Shown here: piece after piece, positions 26,601-35,858 of the stretch
Numbering within the stretch: the first letter of the stretch is position 1
Layout of the letters: each line of letters starts with the position of its first letter
Source of the DNA: Flavipsychrobacter sp.
GTDB lineage: Bacteria; Bacteroidota; Bacteroidia; Chitinophagales; Chitinophagaceae
Assembly: GCA_016787265.1 (NCBI GenBank)
Contig: JAEUVF010000016.1
Location: 62,001-126,000 of the forward strand
Direction: 5' to 3'
Length of the DNA stretch: 64,000 nt
Program-made: the position numbers and the translations under genes
Notes under the pieces: model-generated
Told to the model about the DNA's origin: nothing
The model's input: only the letters and a program-made list of their open reading frames with translations
Database searches by the model: none

Positions 26601-27133
26601 AAAAAATATTGGATGTAACATTCCCGCAGGCTTGTGAATTGAAAGCGTCATTTACCTATCTTATCGATGGGAACTCGGTTCTATTCAGTATTGATACTGC
26701 TTCAACAATTTTCGGAAATAGGATTCATTGGTCTTTTGGAGATGGTGATACAAGCAATCATGTACATCCGTTGCACCGGTACGATACCAGTGGAACGTAC
26801 CGGGTCTGCCTCACCCTGCAAAAAGATGCCGGCTGTTTTGTTCAGTTTTGTGATTCCGTAAAAATCAGTTATGCCGGATTAAGTATGATCCAGGGATTCC
26901 CAAATCCGGTACAGGGGCAACTGTTTGTTCGGTATTTTTCTGAAAAGCGGGAGGGAGTGGTATTGGAATTGCTGAATGAATCCGGTTTGATTATGCAAAG
27001 CTCCAGGATACAGGCGCTTCCGGGTGCCAATAGTTTTGTGCTGGATTTGTCGAAATACAAAAACGGAATCTATATTGTCAGAACGATTTCCGCTTCAGGT
27101 GTACGGCAGGCCTATCGAATTGTCAAATTGTAA
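23693..27133 (+). CDS. Large secreted PKD/BNR-repeat protein with T9SS sorting domain
   Basis: 1146 residues. A signal peptide (about 1-20) is followed by a beta-propeller of BNR/Ycf48-like blades in the first 330 residues (for example SSDKGLTWN, TTDGGLTWNE, TVDGQNWQ). A chain of PKD domains follows, recognised by WDLGDGN, WTFGDGN, WYFGDGD, WYFGNGD and WSFGDGD, each followed by HxY...GTY-like strands, with less clear copies between. The last 75 or so residues (PNPVQGQLFV to YRIVKL) form a type A T9SS sorting domain. It should be exported by the type IX system and anchored or released at the cell surface, perhaps as an adhesin. The stop lies 1 bp from the stop of the converging gene. Confidence 0.88.
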   Translation: MKLNLFLLAFLLVILPLRFIGQMTPLYRDSDSSARVLSMHFLGETAAFVVFDKWVGYSSDSGRQFQRWSITASNVQLGAYDADFNQSFKANGVTAINESNVFLYGHLNGTPAILQTIDKGKNFKLVHYNRDIDSPSDAGVQNMIFLQNGNRGIAVEYDRILLSSDKGLTWNTVYVNYNEFLEKIDFIDDNTVNVYSAQKILRTTDGGLTWNEFPIPGAAMLSLDFITPVKGWVVNGPYLYRTVDGQNWQLMNPASDVFDAFAPIHFFNDSVGIMCGPNFSTLKTTTGGMFWEPLSRQDSFTSGNRRHRLLFYDKYGGAIFTGGDHGNIERLRNKGGTPLPVARFRLDTTFYATTKQIYFTNFSNPVHSFIWLHQGKVISEEFDAPNIASDRLVPDTFQLVAINGQFRDTMTIVLPALQGIPPCSAAFNISVSTDTAHINAQDTLQEMKHYWDLGDGNTRKDIAYFSHAYKKVGTYTVVHVLYNPATNCIDTVRTKIEVVRLDKCTNGEIKIQEEGLKINERKFSILVDSLIEKKPLVSTAWTFGDGNTSTDSMPIHKFITPGTYQVCVEITNLATTCKTSKCTTVTIDVNPDSCSAKFNSYTKNSDSSITVGDRLILFKSEVQPNGKLIQHTWKANGRDTIFTGTEGVWEVNFFQEGRQPEFRGKAGDQCATDQIASIHVDSLTRIISHFVYDPATGCRDSFSLVVQVPVRKKISFISLEDQLIPGGVRMHALDNRDSIGWPYYSVWAIESASDSYFTGQYTEGHQTINHIFSKTGTYRVSVAEHTCTDNVREVYYTNYSVKAIGCPTYEPFIVYDTPLASDPFLIDFRADGSDLFSAYPTNTVRWYFGDGDSSLQVSPQHRYKSGGSYLVQVVYETAAGCKLSKSIELQLPGSCNNQAAFNYVQDSTNPARFLFFSDHTGNDSLLHKWYFGNGDSSSVENPVHVYNTAGQYRVQYRISNPDGTCSSVHEKILDVTFPQACELKASFTYLIDGNSVLFSIDTASTIFGNRIHWSFGDGDTSNHVHPLHRYDTSGTYRVCLTLQKDAGCFVQFCDSVKISYAGLSMIQGFPNPVQGQLFVRYFSEKREGVVLELLNESGLIMQSSRIQALPGANSFVLDLSKYKNGIYIVRTISASGVRQAYRIVKL

Positions 27134-27134
27134 G

Positions 27135-28280
27135 CTAGAGATACTTTGAAAAAAAGTTTTCCGGATTATTTTGTTTGAATCTTCTATAACTAACACAGGC
27201 TGGGTAGAGAAGTGCAACTGCGCATATCCATACCAGGTATACGACTGCAAGCGGGTAACCATTGGGTTGCTCCAAGGGCCGACCAAATCCAAACGCACCA
27301 AAATTCAATTGATTCAGGGAATAACCGTCCAGTAATAATACCACTATCAATGTGCTATGAATGAGGTACCAGTGCAGTACATAATAGAATAAGGGGACGG
27401 AGCCATAAACTTCCAACAGGGTATTTATGGGTTGAGGCAGTCTTTGTTTTTTCAGCAAGGCAAAAAGAAGCAGGGCTATACCCAGCATAAACATGGTAAA
27501 TAGTAAGGAGGGAGGATATTTCTCCACGCGGATAAAGGATAACCCAGACAGCAGGGTGTTTTTTTGCAGGGTGAATCCATTGGGATCACCGAATCCTGAA
27601 AAGGCGCGCAGAAAGATCCCTCCTGACAGTAGGATTAAACCAAGACTGGCAAACCAGACGGTATTTTTTGTGTCCTGTTTAAAATAGGGGCCCATCCCAA
27701 ATCCGATCAGCATGATTGCCAGCCAGGGTAAAGGAGGGTAAGCTACTATAAGGGTATGAGCAGGGCCCAACTGCTGAACCAGCTGTGTAGAAAGCGCGGG
27801 TATATTCAGGTATTGGTTGATAGTGATCAGCACCAGGCCAGTCAGTAAGAGAAATGGAGGTGTTATTCGTTGAAGAAAAGCCATAATAATAAAACCGATT
27901 CCGATGGCTCCGATAACCTGGAACAAAACAGCGTTGAAGTGAATATTAAACCAGATACCAAAATTCACCACAGTGAGTTCCAATAAAATCAACCAAAATC
28001 CCCGTTTCAGCAATTTACTTTGAAGTGCAGCGGGAGATTGCATTTTATGCTGTTGAAGGTAGATGGAGACGCCCGAAAGAAAAACAAAGGTCGGCGCGCA
28101 AAGATGTGTAATCCACCGGGTAAAGAACAGGAAAGGTGTGGTAGTATCCAGGTTGAGTGGATCTTCCGTGAGGGCTGTTTCATGAAACAGATCCCTGGTA
28201 TGATCCAGTGCCATAATAATCATGACCAGGCCTCTCAATTGGTCAATTGAATGAATCCTCTTGGAAGTTACGGTAGCCAT
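27135..28280 (-). CDS. DUF1624 / acyltransferase-like membrane protein
   Basis: 381 residues with about ten membrane helices. The start RIHSIDQLRGLVMIIMALDHTRD is the hallmark of DUF1624 proteins, which belong with heparan-alpha-glucosaminide N-acetyltransferase-like and OpgC-like families; the DHTRD histidine is a likely functional residue. Such proteins are thought to move acyl groups across the inner membrane onto sugars. No substrate can be assigned. It is followed in the same direction by nothing, since it converges with the PKD gene. The ModF-like gene lies 14 bp upstream in the same orientation, so they may be co-transcribed. Confidence 0.88.
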   Translation of the reverse strand: MATVTSKRIHSIDQLRGLVMIIMALDHTRDLFHETALTEDPLNLDTTTPFLFFTRWITHLCAPTFVFLSGVSIYLQQHKMQSPAALQSKLLKRGFWLILLELTVVNFGIWFNIHFNAVLFQVIGAIGIGFIIMAFLQRITPPFLLLTGLVLITINQYLNIPALSTQLVQQLGPAHTLIVAYPPLPWLAIMLIGFGMGPYFKQDTKNTVWFASLGLILLSGGIFLRAFSGFGDPNGFTLQKNTLLSGLSFIRVEKYPPSLLFTMFMLGIALLLFALLKKQRLPQPINTLLEVYGSVPLFYYVLHWYLIHSTLIVVLLLDGYSLNQLNFGAFGFGRPLEQPNGYPLAVVYLVWICAVALLYPACVSYRRFKQNNPENFFSKYL

Positions 28281-28294
28281 GGTAGCAGGTTTTG

Positions 28295-29809
28295 TCAGGA
28301 ATGCTGTAAGGTAACCATTTTGCCATTTGCAAGTACCAGCTGGCGGTTTACAGCTGCAGGAATTTCATCTGCATAGTGACTTACATAGATTAAGCTGATG
28401 GATGTTTGACGGCACAATTCCTCCATCAGGTTTTTAAATTGTTCGGTTTGGTTATGATCCAGTCCCTGGCAAGGTTCATCAAGGATGAGTAGCGGTGGAT
28501 ATTTTACCAGTGCTCTTGCTACAAGTGCAAGTCTTTGTACACTTGTTGCTACCAGTTGCAACCGATTGGTCGCATAATCATTGATGCCAAGTGCATGCAA
28601 TACTGTTTGGATCAACATTGCGTTTTCAGCAGCAGGTGGCCGGTACAATCCGATAGTGTCATATAAGCCTGATTCAACCGCATGTGCAACTGTAGTTTCC
28701 TGCGGGAAATATTGAAACAGTTCGGGAGACACGAAACCAATTTTCTTTTTGATTTCCCAGATGGATTCACCAGATCCTCTTTTTTTGCCAAACAATTTAA
28801 TGTTATTCGCATAAGCCTGAGGGTTATCTCCTGTGATCAAACTTATCAGCGTTGATTTACCTGCTCCATTATGGCCGCTGATGGACCAGCGTTCAGCTTT
28901 CCTGATTTTCCAGTTAATATCTTCCAGGATGATTCTGTTTCCGTATTGTACACGTCCATTTTGAATCTCTACGATTTCTTCGAATTCAGGAACATGTCCC
29001 ATTTTCAACCAGGCATCCAGTTGTTGTGGTGCATTGTATTCAGCAGTGTTTAGTTCAATTACCTGATGATATTGCTGTCTGTTGCTGATGGATTGAATCT
29101 GTCCATTTTTTAGTTGAGCGATATGCGTGATGGAAGCAGGTAGTTCATGGTGCGACAAACTCAACACCACATGAATTCCGGATGCAATTATCCTGGCGAG
29201 CAACTGTTCAAATTCTATTCTTTTTTCCTTATCAAGCCCCGATGTAGGATTATCCAGCAATAACAATGCTGGATTCTTTAATAATGCGAGGCCTGTCAGT
29301 AGTCGCCGGGTTTCGCCATTTGACAACAGGATTACCTGTTTGTCGAGCAATTTATCAAGTTGACAGGTAGCAATGACATTTTCTGCATTCCATCCAAACA
29401 ATGCCGGATTTCTACCTTCCTGTTCCAGTAGCTCAGCTACAGTAGGGGCATCTTCAGCATCACAGGAGTTGTAGCGCTGTTGATAATAGAAGGTATTGGT
29501 ATGTGACAAATTGGTAAACCGGTGCCTTGCATCTACAAAAGCGACCAGGTTTCTCCAGGAAAACAAAGGGTCTGCAGGCAGGTTGCCGTTTTTTTTCAGT
29601 GGTTCAAAAAAAGCAGCCTCCCATCTTCCCCCTGTAATGGGTAACTGACCGGCAAGCGCTTTTAATAAACTGGTTTTGCCTGATCCGCTATCGCCGGCTA
29701 TTGCCCAGGTTTCTCCCACCCGGATCGTAAAATCCAGGTCCTGAAACAGTTGCTTGTTCTGGTATTGTATCCTACCTTTTTCTATCTTAAACAGTACTGT
29801 TGATTCCAT
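28295..29809 (-). CDS. Duplicated ABC ATPase, ModF/PhrA-like
   Basis: 504 residues, two nucleotide-binding domains in one chain and no membrane part. Domain 1: Walker A GDSGSGKTS near 38, signature LSNGETRRLL, Walker B LLLLDNPTSGLD. Domain 2: Walker A GHNGAGKSTL near 317, Walker B LLILDEPCQGLD, H-loop SHY. The second signature reads ATSVQRLAL where ModF-type proteins have LSxGQ, so the glycine is missing. Domain 1 Walker B ends in DN rather than DE, so its catalytic glutamate is absent. The E. coli relative ModF lies by the molybdate operon, but no molybdate transport genes are seen here. Role unknown, presumably cytoplasmic. Confidence 0.87.
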   Translation of the reverse strand: MESTVLFKIEKGRIQYQNKQLFQDLDFTIRVGETWAIAGDSGSGKTSLLKALAGQLPITGGRWEAAFFEPLKKNGNLPADPLFSWRNLVAFVDARHRFTNLSHTNTFYYQQRYNSCDAEDAPTVAELLEQEGRNPALFGWNAENVIATCQLDKLLDKQVILLSNGETRRLLTGLALLKNPALLLLDNPTSGLDKEKRIEFEQLLARIIASGIHVVLSLSHHELPASITHIAQLKNGQIQSISNRQQYHQVIELNTAEYNAPQQLDAWLKMGHVPEFEEIVEIQNGRVQYGNRIILEDINWKIRKAERWSISGHNGAGKSTLISLITGDNPQAYANNIKLFGKKRGSGESIWEIKKKIGFVSPELFQYFPQETTVAHAVESGLYDTIGLYRPPAAENAMLIQTVLHALGINDYATNRLQLVATSVQRLALVARALVKYPPLLILDEPCQGLDHNQTEQFKNLMEELCRQTSISLIYVSHYADEIPAAVNRQLVLANGKMVTLQHS

Positions 29810-29815
29810 TATTTT

Positions 29816-32800
29816 TCAAGCTTGGAGTGGTGGGGTTTTAGGCAGTGTAAAGTAAAAAGTGCTCCCTTCGCCAGGTATTGATTCAACCCAGATAGTACCG
29901 CCGAGGTTGTCGATTATTTTTTTAACCACAGCCAGTCCAATTCCCGTACCCCCATATTCTTCCCGCTTATGCAGTCGCTGAAAAATGATAAAGATTCGCT
30001 CATGGTATTCAGGTGGTATGCCTATGCCATTGTCTTCAATGGCAATCTTCCAGGCAGTTGTCTGATCTGTTGCGCTAATCCGGATTTTTGGTGGTAAACC
30101 TGGTTTGCTGTATTTAACCGCATTTGTAATAAGATTTTGGAATACCTGACGGAGAGGGGAGTGGTAACTGGATATTACCGGAAGGTCGTGAAATTCCACT
30201 TCCGCTTTTTTCTCTTCCAGCAAATTCCTGTTCAGCGAAATGGTTTCTTCCACTAAGCGATTCAAATTAATGAGCGTGATCTTTTCTTTCTGCTTTCCTA
30301 TTCTTGAAAAATCAAGGAGATCTAGAATGATTTGCCGCATTCGTTTGGCACCATCAGTTGCATAATAGATATATTGATGTGCTTTTTCATCGAGGTATCC
30401 CTGGTATTTTTTCTCCAATTGCGTAAGAAATCCGGTAACCATACGGAGTGGTTCCTGCAGATCATGAGAAGCAACATAAGCAAACTGTTCTAGTTCCTGG
30501 TTGGAAATGGCCAGTTCCTTTACTTTTTTCTCCAGCTCCTGATTAAGATCTTCAAGCGAGGTTTCATATTCCTTTCGGTGTGAGATATCAGACATTGCGC
30601 CCAGTGCACGAATCACCAGTCCTTTTTCATTTCTGATAAAGATTGCTTTGTCAGCTACAAAAGCATATTCTCCATTGGCTTTTAAAAACCGATATTCTTC
30701 ATCCCATGTGTCGGATGCAATGCTTCCACCCATATAACCCTTTATCTTGGTAATTATCAATTCCCTGTCGTCTGGGTGAATTAGATTGATCAGCATTTGG
30801 AAACTCGGAGTGTTTTCCTGTGGATTATATCCAAACAGGGTATAAAATCCGCGGCCCCAGAATAATAAATTTTTTTCAACATCATAATCCCAGATGGCAT
30901 CATTTGTTGCCCGGGTAATGATTTCAAATCGTTCATTGGACTGGCGTATCTGTGCTTCCGATAGTTTCCTGCTGGTGATATCACGGATAAACACTGAATT
31001 TCCATTACCGGCGGGGTAGATTTCAATATCAAACCACTGGTTGGTCGGGTCTTTATGAAATTCAATTGACTTTTTTTCGTGGCTATAAAAATTTTGAAGG
31101 ATGGTATCCGTCTCATTTATCTGTAAAGCATCGGCCAGCACACTTGTTGCTTTTTGTTTTTCAACCTGTTGCCTTGGCAGGTTGAACATTATTTCTGCCT
31201 GTTTATTCCAATACGTTATTTCACCTTCCTGATTAATAGCACAAAATCCATCACCAATACTTTCTAATATGGTATTCCTTTCAAACAGCGCATGTTCCAG
31301 TTGCAACTGGTTGTTTTTTCGCTGGATAGCCGCTGCAAGGTTAACTGTAATGTTTGTTAGAAAACTGATTTCAGATTCTTCCCAGAAGCGTTCTTCGCGG
31401 CAGGCATCAAAACCAATCAACCCCACACATTCATTCTCTACCATAACGGGCAATGCGAGACAGGATTTAATCTGCTGATTTTCCAGGATCCAGTGTAGGT
31501 CTTCTTCTGTCACTTTTGATGTTACCAGCTGAACCGGGGATCCCTTCAACAACGGACCAAAAAAGCCTGGATAAATCATAACCGGTACTCGTTGAAGGTG
31601 TGGATTATCAATTTCTTTGGAAATATCTTCCCGGGTCCATTCATAGAGTTGGGTAGACAGTAATGGACCAGCTGTTGTGTCTTTATGCAATTCAAAATAA
31701 TAAACTCTGTCCACTTCTGCTGTTTGCCCGGTTATCTCAAATATTCCGGGGAGTATGGTAGTCCAGTCTTCGACCTGCAAAAAGCTACTTATGATTATTG
31801 ATAAGGTGTCCAGTAATCGGTTCTTTCTGGAAAGTTCCAGTTCATTGGTCTTTTTATGGTATATATCCTGGATACTTCCGTATATCTTGTTGCATTTATT
31901 GTCTATCCATTCAGATTGACCGATTATTCTTACCCATTTTCTATTTTCAGTAGTAGTGATGATTGGAACTTCAAGGTCAAATTCCATTGCATCATTAATT
32001 AGTTTCTCTACGGCCTGCTTAAGTTGCAGTCTTGATGGCTCTACTGCCATTGAAAGAAAACTTTCCCAGTCTGGTACCTGCAGGGACCCCGTTTCTAAAA
32101 TTTCCCTTGCAATAGCCGAGCAGGTAAATACCGGTTGTTCAATATTGCGGAGATTTAGCTCCCAGCCACCAACAAGTGCCAGTTTGGATGCATTGTTAAG
32201 TAATTTTTGCAACTCTTTGGTTTCAGTTGTATCACGCATGAGTCCTACCATTCTGACCGGTTTTCCGTTCATATCCCTGATGATATGGCCTATTTCCTCC
32301 ACATTGGCATAAATTCCTTCTTTTTTACGGAAACGATAACTGTATTCCCATCTTTCCATTTTTGAATCTGCCAGAAAACTGTTCAGGCTTTCGGATACAT
32401 GATTTCTGTCGGCCGGATGAATACACTCCTTCCAGCTGTTCAGTTGAATGGATTTATTTACATGATCCGTATATCCGAACAGGCGCCCGTATCCTTCTCC
32501 AAATACCAGATTATCTGATTCAATATTCCAGTCATAAATCGCGTCTTTTGTACCCCGGTTAAGTAGTTCAAACCGATCGTTGCTGATTTTCAGATTATCG
32601 AGGTTTTCGAATTTGGTAATCACAAGCGACAATAATCGCTCGGATCTTTCAATGGCAAACTCTTCAAATGCATTTGGCCCCCGGGGATTTGAATAATACA
32701 GCGCCAGGGTGGCAACAGCTTCTCCCCGATCATTAAGCAGTGGATGTGACCAGCAGGCTGAAAATCCATATTGTTCCGCCAATCCGGTATAGGATGCCCA

Positions 32801-33880
32801 TCGCTCATCATCATGAACATTTCCCGCAATTACTTTTTCTTTCAGGTAGGCAGCAGTACCACAGGAGCCCTGGTTCAGTCCAATTTTTATTCCATTTATC
32901 GCATTACAATAACCAGGAGGAAGTGAAGGGGCTGCCAACACATACATGGCACCATGCTGGATTTTCATAACCGATGCCCTCATGTCTGGAAATAATTTTT
33001 CCAGGTCCAGCAGGTAGGACTCAATAATAGAAAAAAGTTGCGCATCCTGTTGAATGGCTGCCTCCAGTAATTTTTTTTCAATTTTATCCAGGTCGCTGTA
33101 AAAATAACTGGAGGAAACATCCAGCATCAGTCCGGTTAGTTTATCGGGTTTGCCATCTTTGGACGTTACTTTAACCCGGTCGTGGATCCAGACATAGGAG
33201 CCTGAACGGGTCCGGAAACGGTAATCAAAAATATGGTTGTTCAGGGCGGCAGTTTCGTTATGGCAGAACCGGATTGCTGCATCGCGGTCTTCCGGATGTA
33301 TATGATTGCTCCAGAAATTCGGGTCTGCGAGCCACTCTCCAGTAGTGTATCCGGTGATCTCTTCCACCTGGGGGGAAATATAGGTAAACCTAAAATCTGC
33401 CGCATCCGCTTCCCAGAATATACCATCTGCATTTTCCAGTAAAAGATGACTTGTTTGCCTGGCTTCTTCCAACTGCTGACTGATTTCAACAAACTCTGTG
33501 ATATCATGGAAAACACCAATTAGTTTCACCGGATTTCCTTTTTCATCCCTGATGATGGATGCTTTGGATTGCACCAGTATCGCCTGCCCCTTACTATTGA
33601 TCAGCCGTTTGGTTATATTATATTCCAGATTTTTCTGTAACACATCCTGCATGTGCTGAACGGCTCTTTTCTGATCATCGGGATGGATGGTTTTGGTTCC
33701 TACTTCAAAATCAATTGGAAAAGATTGAGGTTCATAGCCCAGCATTTTATAAACACCGTCTGACCAGTATACTGAATTGAGTTGAAGATCAAATATCCAG
33801 GTGCCGGCTTTAATCAGTGTTTCTACAAGATGTAAGTGGGTTAGTTCAGTAGAAATTGGATTGTTTACAATACTTGACAT
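29816..33880 (-). CDS. Multi-PAS/GAF sensor histidine kinase
   Basis: 1354 residues without a signal peptide or clear membrane helix, so it is probably a soluble sensor. Domains in order: PAS 15-130, PAS 135-260, GAF 265-420, PAS 425-555, PAS-like 560-690, GAF 700-860, PAS 865-980, PAS 985-1115, a coiled coil, HisKA about 1130-1200 with the histidine in FAYVASHDLQEPLRMV, and HATPase about 1235-1350 (N-box NLITNAVKY, G1 EDNGIGIP, G2 GGTGIGLAVVKKI). No receiver domain and no adjacent response regulator are present, so its partner is elsewhere. No bilin-binding cysteine of phytochromes was recognised in the GAF domains. The input signal cannot be inferred. Confidence 0.9.
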   Translation of the reverse strand: MSSIVNNPISTELTHLHLVETLIKAGTWIFDLQLNSVYWSDGVYKMLGYEPQSFPIDFEVGTKTIHPDDQKRAVQHMQDVLQKNLEYNITKRLINSKGQAILVQSKASIIRDEKGNPVKLIGVFHDITEFVEISQQLEEARQTSHLLLENADGIFWEADAADFRFTYISPQVEEITGYTTGEWLADPNFWSNHIHPEDRDAAIRFCHNETAALNNHIFDYRFRTRSGSYVWIHDRVKVTSKDGKPDKLTGLMLDVSSSYFYSDLDKIEKKLLEAAIQQDAQLFSIIESYLLDLEKLFPDMRASVMKIQHGAMYVLAAPSLPPGYCNAINGIKIGLNQGSCGTAAYLKEKVIAGNVHDDERWASYTGLAEQYGFSACWSHPLLNDRGEAVATLALYYSNPRGPNAFEEFAIERSERLLSLVITKFENLDNLKISNDRFELLNRGTKDAIYDWNIESDNLVFGEGYGRLFGYTDHVNKSIQLNSWKECIHPADRNHVSESLNSFLADSKMERWEYSYRFRKKEGIYANVEEIGHIIRDMNGKPVRMVGLMRDTTETKELQKLLNNASKLALVGGWELNLRNIEQPVFTCSAIAREILETGSLQVPDWESFLSMAVEPSRLQLKQAVEKLINDAMEFDLEVPIITTTENRKWVRIIGQSEWIDNKCNKIYGSIQDIYHKKTNELELSRKNRLLDTLSIIISSFLQVEDWTTILPGIFEITGQTAEVDRVYYFELHKDTTAGPLLSTQLYEWTREDISKEIDNPHLQRVPVMIYPGFFGPLLKGSPVQLVTSKVTEEDLHWILENQQIKSCLALPVMVENECVGLIGFDACREERFWEESEISFLTNITVNLAAAIQRKNNQLQLEHALFERNTILESIGDGFCAINQEGEITYWNKQAEIMFNLPRQQVEKQKATSVLADALQINETDTILQNFYSHEKKSIEFHKDPTNQWFDIEIYPAGNGNSVFIRDITSRKLSEAQIRQSNERFEIITRATNDAIWDYDVEKNLLFWGRGFYTLFGYNPQENTPSFQMLINLIHPDDRELIITKIKGYMGGSIASDTWDEEYRFLKANGEYAFVADKAIFIRNEKGLVIRALGAMSDISHRKEYETSLEDLNQELEKKVKELAISNQELEQFAYVASHDLQEPLRMVTGFLTQLEKKYQGYLDEKAHQYIYYATDGAKRMRQIILDLLDFSRIGKQKEKITLINLNRLVEETISLNRNLLEEKKAEVEFHDLPVISSYHSPLRQVFQNLITNAVKYSKPGLPPKIRISATDQTTAWKIAIEDNGIGIPPEYHERIFIIFQRLHKREEYGGTGIGLAVVKKIIDNLGGTIWVESIPGEGSTFYFTLPKTPPLQA

Positions 33881-33950
33881 ATCCTTTACTAACAGGGTTT
33901 AGGAATTGGACTTAGTAAAAGTACAAATTCTAAACCCAAAAAAGGATGTC

Positions 33951-35651
33951 TTATTGAACAACCACCGGTACTATTTTTTCTTCAGATTTCAGGTAATAGA
34001 TTCCGGGAGTAAGTCTGTTCAGTGAAACAAGGGATCGGCCTGGTGGCAGAGTTGTTGTCAAAACCAGTGCACCTCCGCTATTGAATAGTTGGAGGGTGCC
34101 GCTTACATTCATCTCCACCTGCAGCCTGCCGGCAATAACCGGATTAGATAATAGTTTGACCTGAACGGCAAATGTTTGCTTATGTTCTACTTTAATTATT
34201 TTACTGATCGTTTGGCGTCCGTTCAGATCGCGTTGTACAATCCGGTAATAATTGCTACCTGGTAAAGGGTGTTGATCATTCCAGGTATAATTCCTGGTTT
34301 CACTCGCCTCACCCGCTGCTGGCAATTGTCCTAAAGTTTGCCACTGATGCAGGTTAGCGCTTCTTTCGATTATAAAATCAAAGGTTTGTTGTTCCTGACT
34401 GGTGCTCCAGTTCAACAGTATGGAACTGCCGTTACTTTGACCAGTAAAGCCTACCCATTTTAATGGTAAAAGTGTACTATAAAGGATGGGATCTGAAATA
34501 ACCGGACTAAGACTGGTTGAGCTGAAACGAAGCGTATGCGTGTTGTTACCATTTAAGGAGAGGTCGTGAAAATAGGCAATACCATTTGCATCCGTATGTT
34601 GTGTAAGGGTGCCTGCAACCTGACCATTTCCGGATTCAACGGTTACTGTAATGGCAACATTGGGTTGCAGTACTGGTTGATTAAAACTGTTCTGCAGTTG
34701 CACCTGGAATGCAGGATTCATTACCTGATTAGTTTGATAAATGGTCGGCTGCACAGCGATACCCAGTCGCGTTGGCAGATTTACCGATGGTTCATTAAAT
34801 GCAACAAATGCAGGATCTGACTGCCCGGATGTTGTATATACCAGCTGTGTTACCTGTGTGTAGTTACTGGTTGTGATTCCCAGTTGCGAGAGATCCAGGG
34901 CCAGCATAACGATTGGCCGGATTGTGTTGATAAAACTTGAGGTAGTCTGAGTACTGTTAATATTGTAGAAATCAGCGCGCCAGTTGGCAAGTCTGGGGAA
35001 TAATGTAATGCTTGTCAGGTTAAAAGTAAATTCGGATCCAACCGTAGCCCCATTGCTGTTGATGAATTTCAACCGGTCGCCAGTTGAACTTGGATCCGCA
35101 ATTTGTACAAACAAAATATCAGGAATACCATCACCGATTGCTGATTCAGAAATACCACTTGCTCCCAAATTGAATTGCAGCACAGAACCTGCCGGAATAT
35201 TTGCCAGTCCTGTACCGACATTCAAACCATTAATACCATCCGTGAGAAATGAGGCCAGTGTACTGGAACTAACCGGACTTCCCTGGAATGGCTGGCTGGA
35301 ACTGTTGTTTACACCGTTATGAATCCCATCATATAATTGTCCTAATCCTACAAAATAACTGCTGCCTCCACTTACAGGAACATTGTTAAGCGGGATTGCC
35401 CGAAAAGTTTGAGGAACAAAATTTACACCATTTGCTGTTAGTTTCGAATCATCAACACCGGTTGAATAAGTAGTACCATTATAGGTGAAGCCCAGCAAAT
35501 TATGGCTGTTATCGGGCATCACCGAATTAACATTGTTGGACTGTGATGAAAAATAGCCATTATAATCGGTGATTATCCTGGTAACCCTGGTCTGGCAGAA
35601 TACTGCCAGTTGGCACAACAGGAACCAGCAAATAAGTACAAATTTTTTCAC
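33951..35651 (-). CDS. Secreted protein with Ig-like region and T9SS sorting domain
   Basis: 566 residues. The signal peptide is about 1-20 (MKKFVLICWFLLCQLAVFCQ). The first 300 residues, rich in N, S, T and G, match no family I can name. An Ig/invasin-like segment spans about 310-400 (AITVTVESGNGQVAG, TDANGIAYF). A region typical of Bacteroidota surface proteins follows (LLNWSTSQEQQTFDFIIERS, NYYRIVQRDLNGRQ). The final 75 or so residues end LTPGIYYLKSEEKIVPVVVQ, a type A T9SS sorting domain. It is likely secreted and surface-attached. It is upstream of, and co-directional with, the PAS kinase with a 70-bp gap. Function unknown. Confidence 0.82.
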   Translation of the reverse strand: MKKFVLICWFLLCQLAVFCQTRVTRIITDYNGYFSSQSNNVNSVMPDNSHNLLGFTYNGTTYSTGVDDSKLTANGVNFVPQTFRAIPLNNVPVSGGSSYFVGLGQLYDGIHNGVNNSSSQPFQGSPVSSSTLASFLTDGINGLNVGTGLANIPAGSVLQFNLGASGISESAIGDGIPDILFVQIADPSSTGDRLKFINSNGATVGSEFTFNLTSITLFPRLANWRADFYNINSTQTTSSFINTIRPIVMLALDLSQLGITTSNYTQVTQLVYTTSGQSDPAFVAFNEPSVNLPTRLGIAVQPTIYQTNQVMNPAFQVQLQNSFNQPVLQPNVAITVTVESGNGQVAGTLTQHTDANGIAYFHDLSLNGNNTHTLRFSSTSLSPVISDPILYSTLLPLKWVGFTGQSNGSSILLNWSTSQEQQTFDFIIERSANLHQWQTLGQLPAAGEASETRNYTWNDQHPLPGSNYYRIVQRDLNGRQTISKIIKVEHKQTFAVQVKLLSNPVIAGRLQVEMNVSGTLQLFNSGGALVLTTTLPPGRSLVSLNRLTPGIYYLKSEEKIVPVVVQ

Positions 35652-35858
35652 GACAGGTACGGTTTTCTAAGTAGAACTTTGTAGTAACGATACAAAATTG
35701 CACTTATTATCTCCGGTGTTCTAACATATTCGACAGCAGGCTACATATTTTCTTTAAATGGAACTAAGTATAAACTTTATAGTAGAATTACGAGTATAAT
35801 TTCCACTAAATTACCATACCGATTAATCAATTTAACCGTTTCCCTGTTATAAGAATGT

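Noticed and set aside
35678..35696. TTTGTA-N7-TACAAA dyad upstream of the secreted protein gene
   Set aside because: Short arms in AT-rich DNA and no match to another site in the window; not enough to call an operator.
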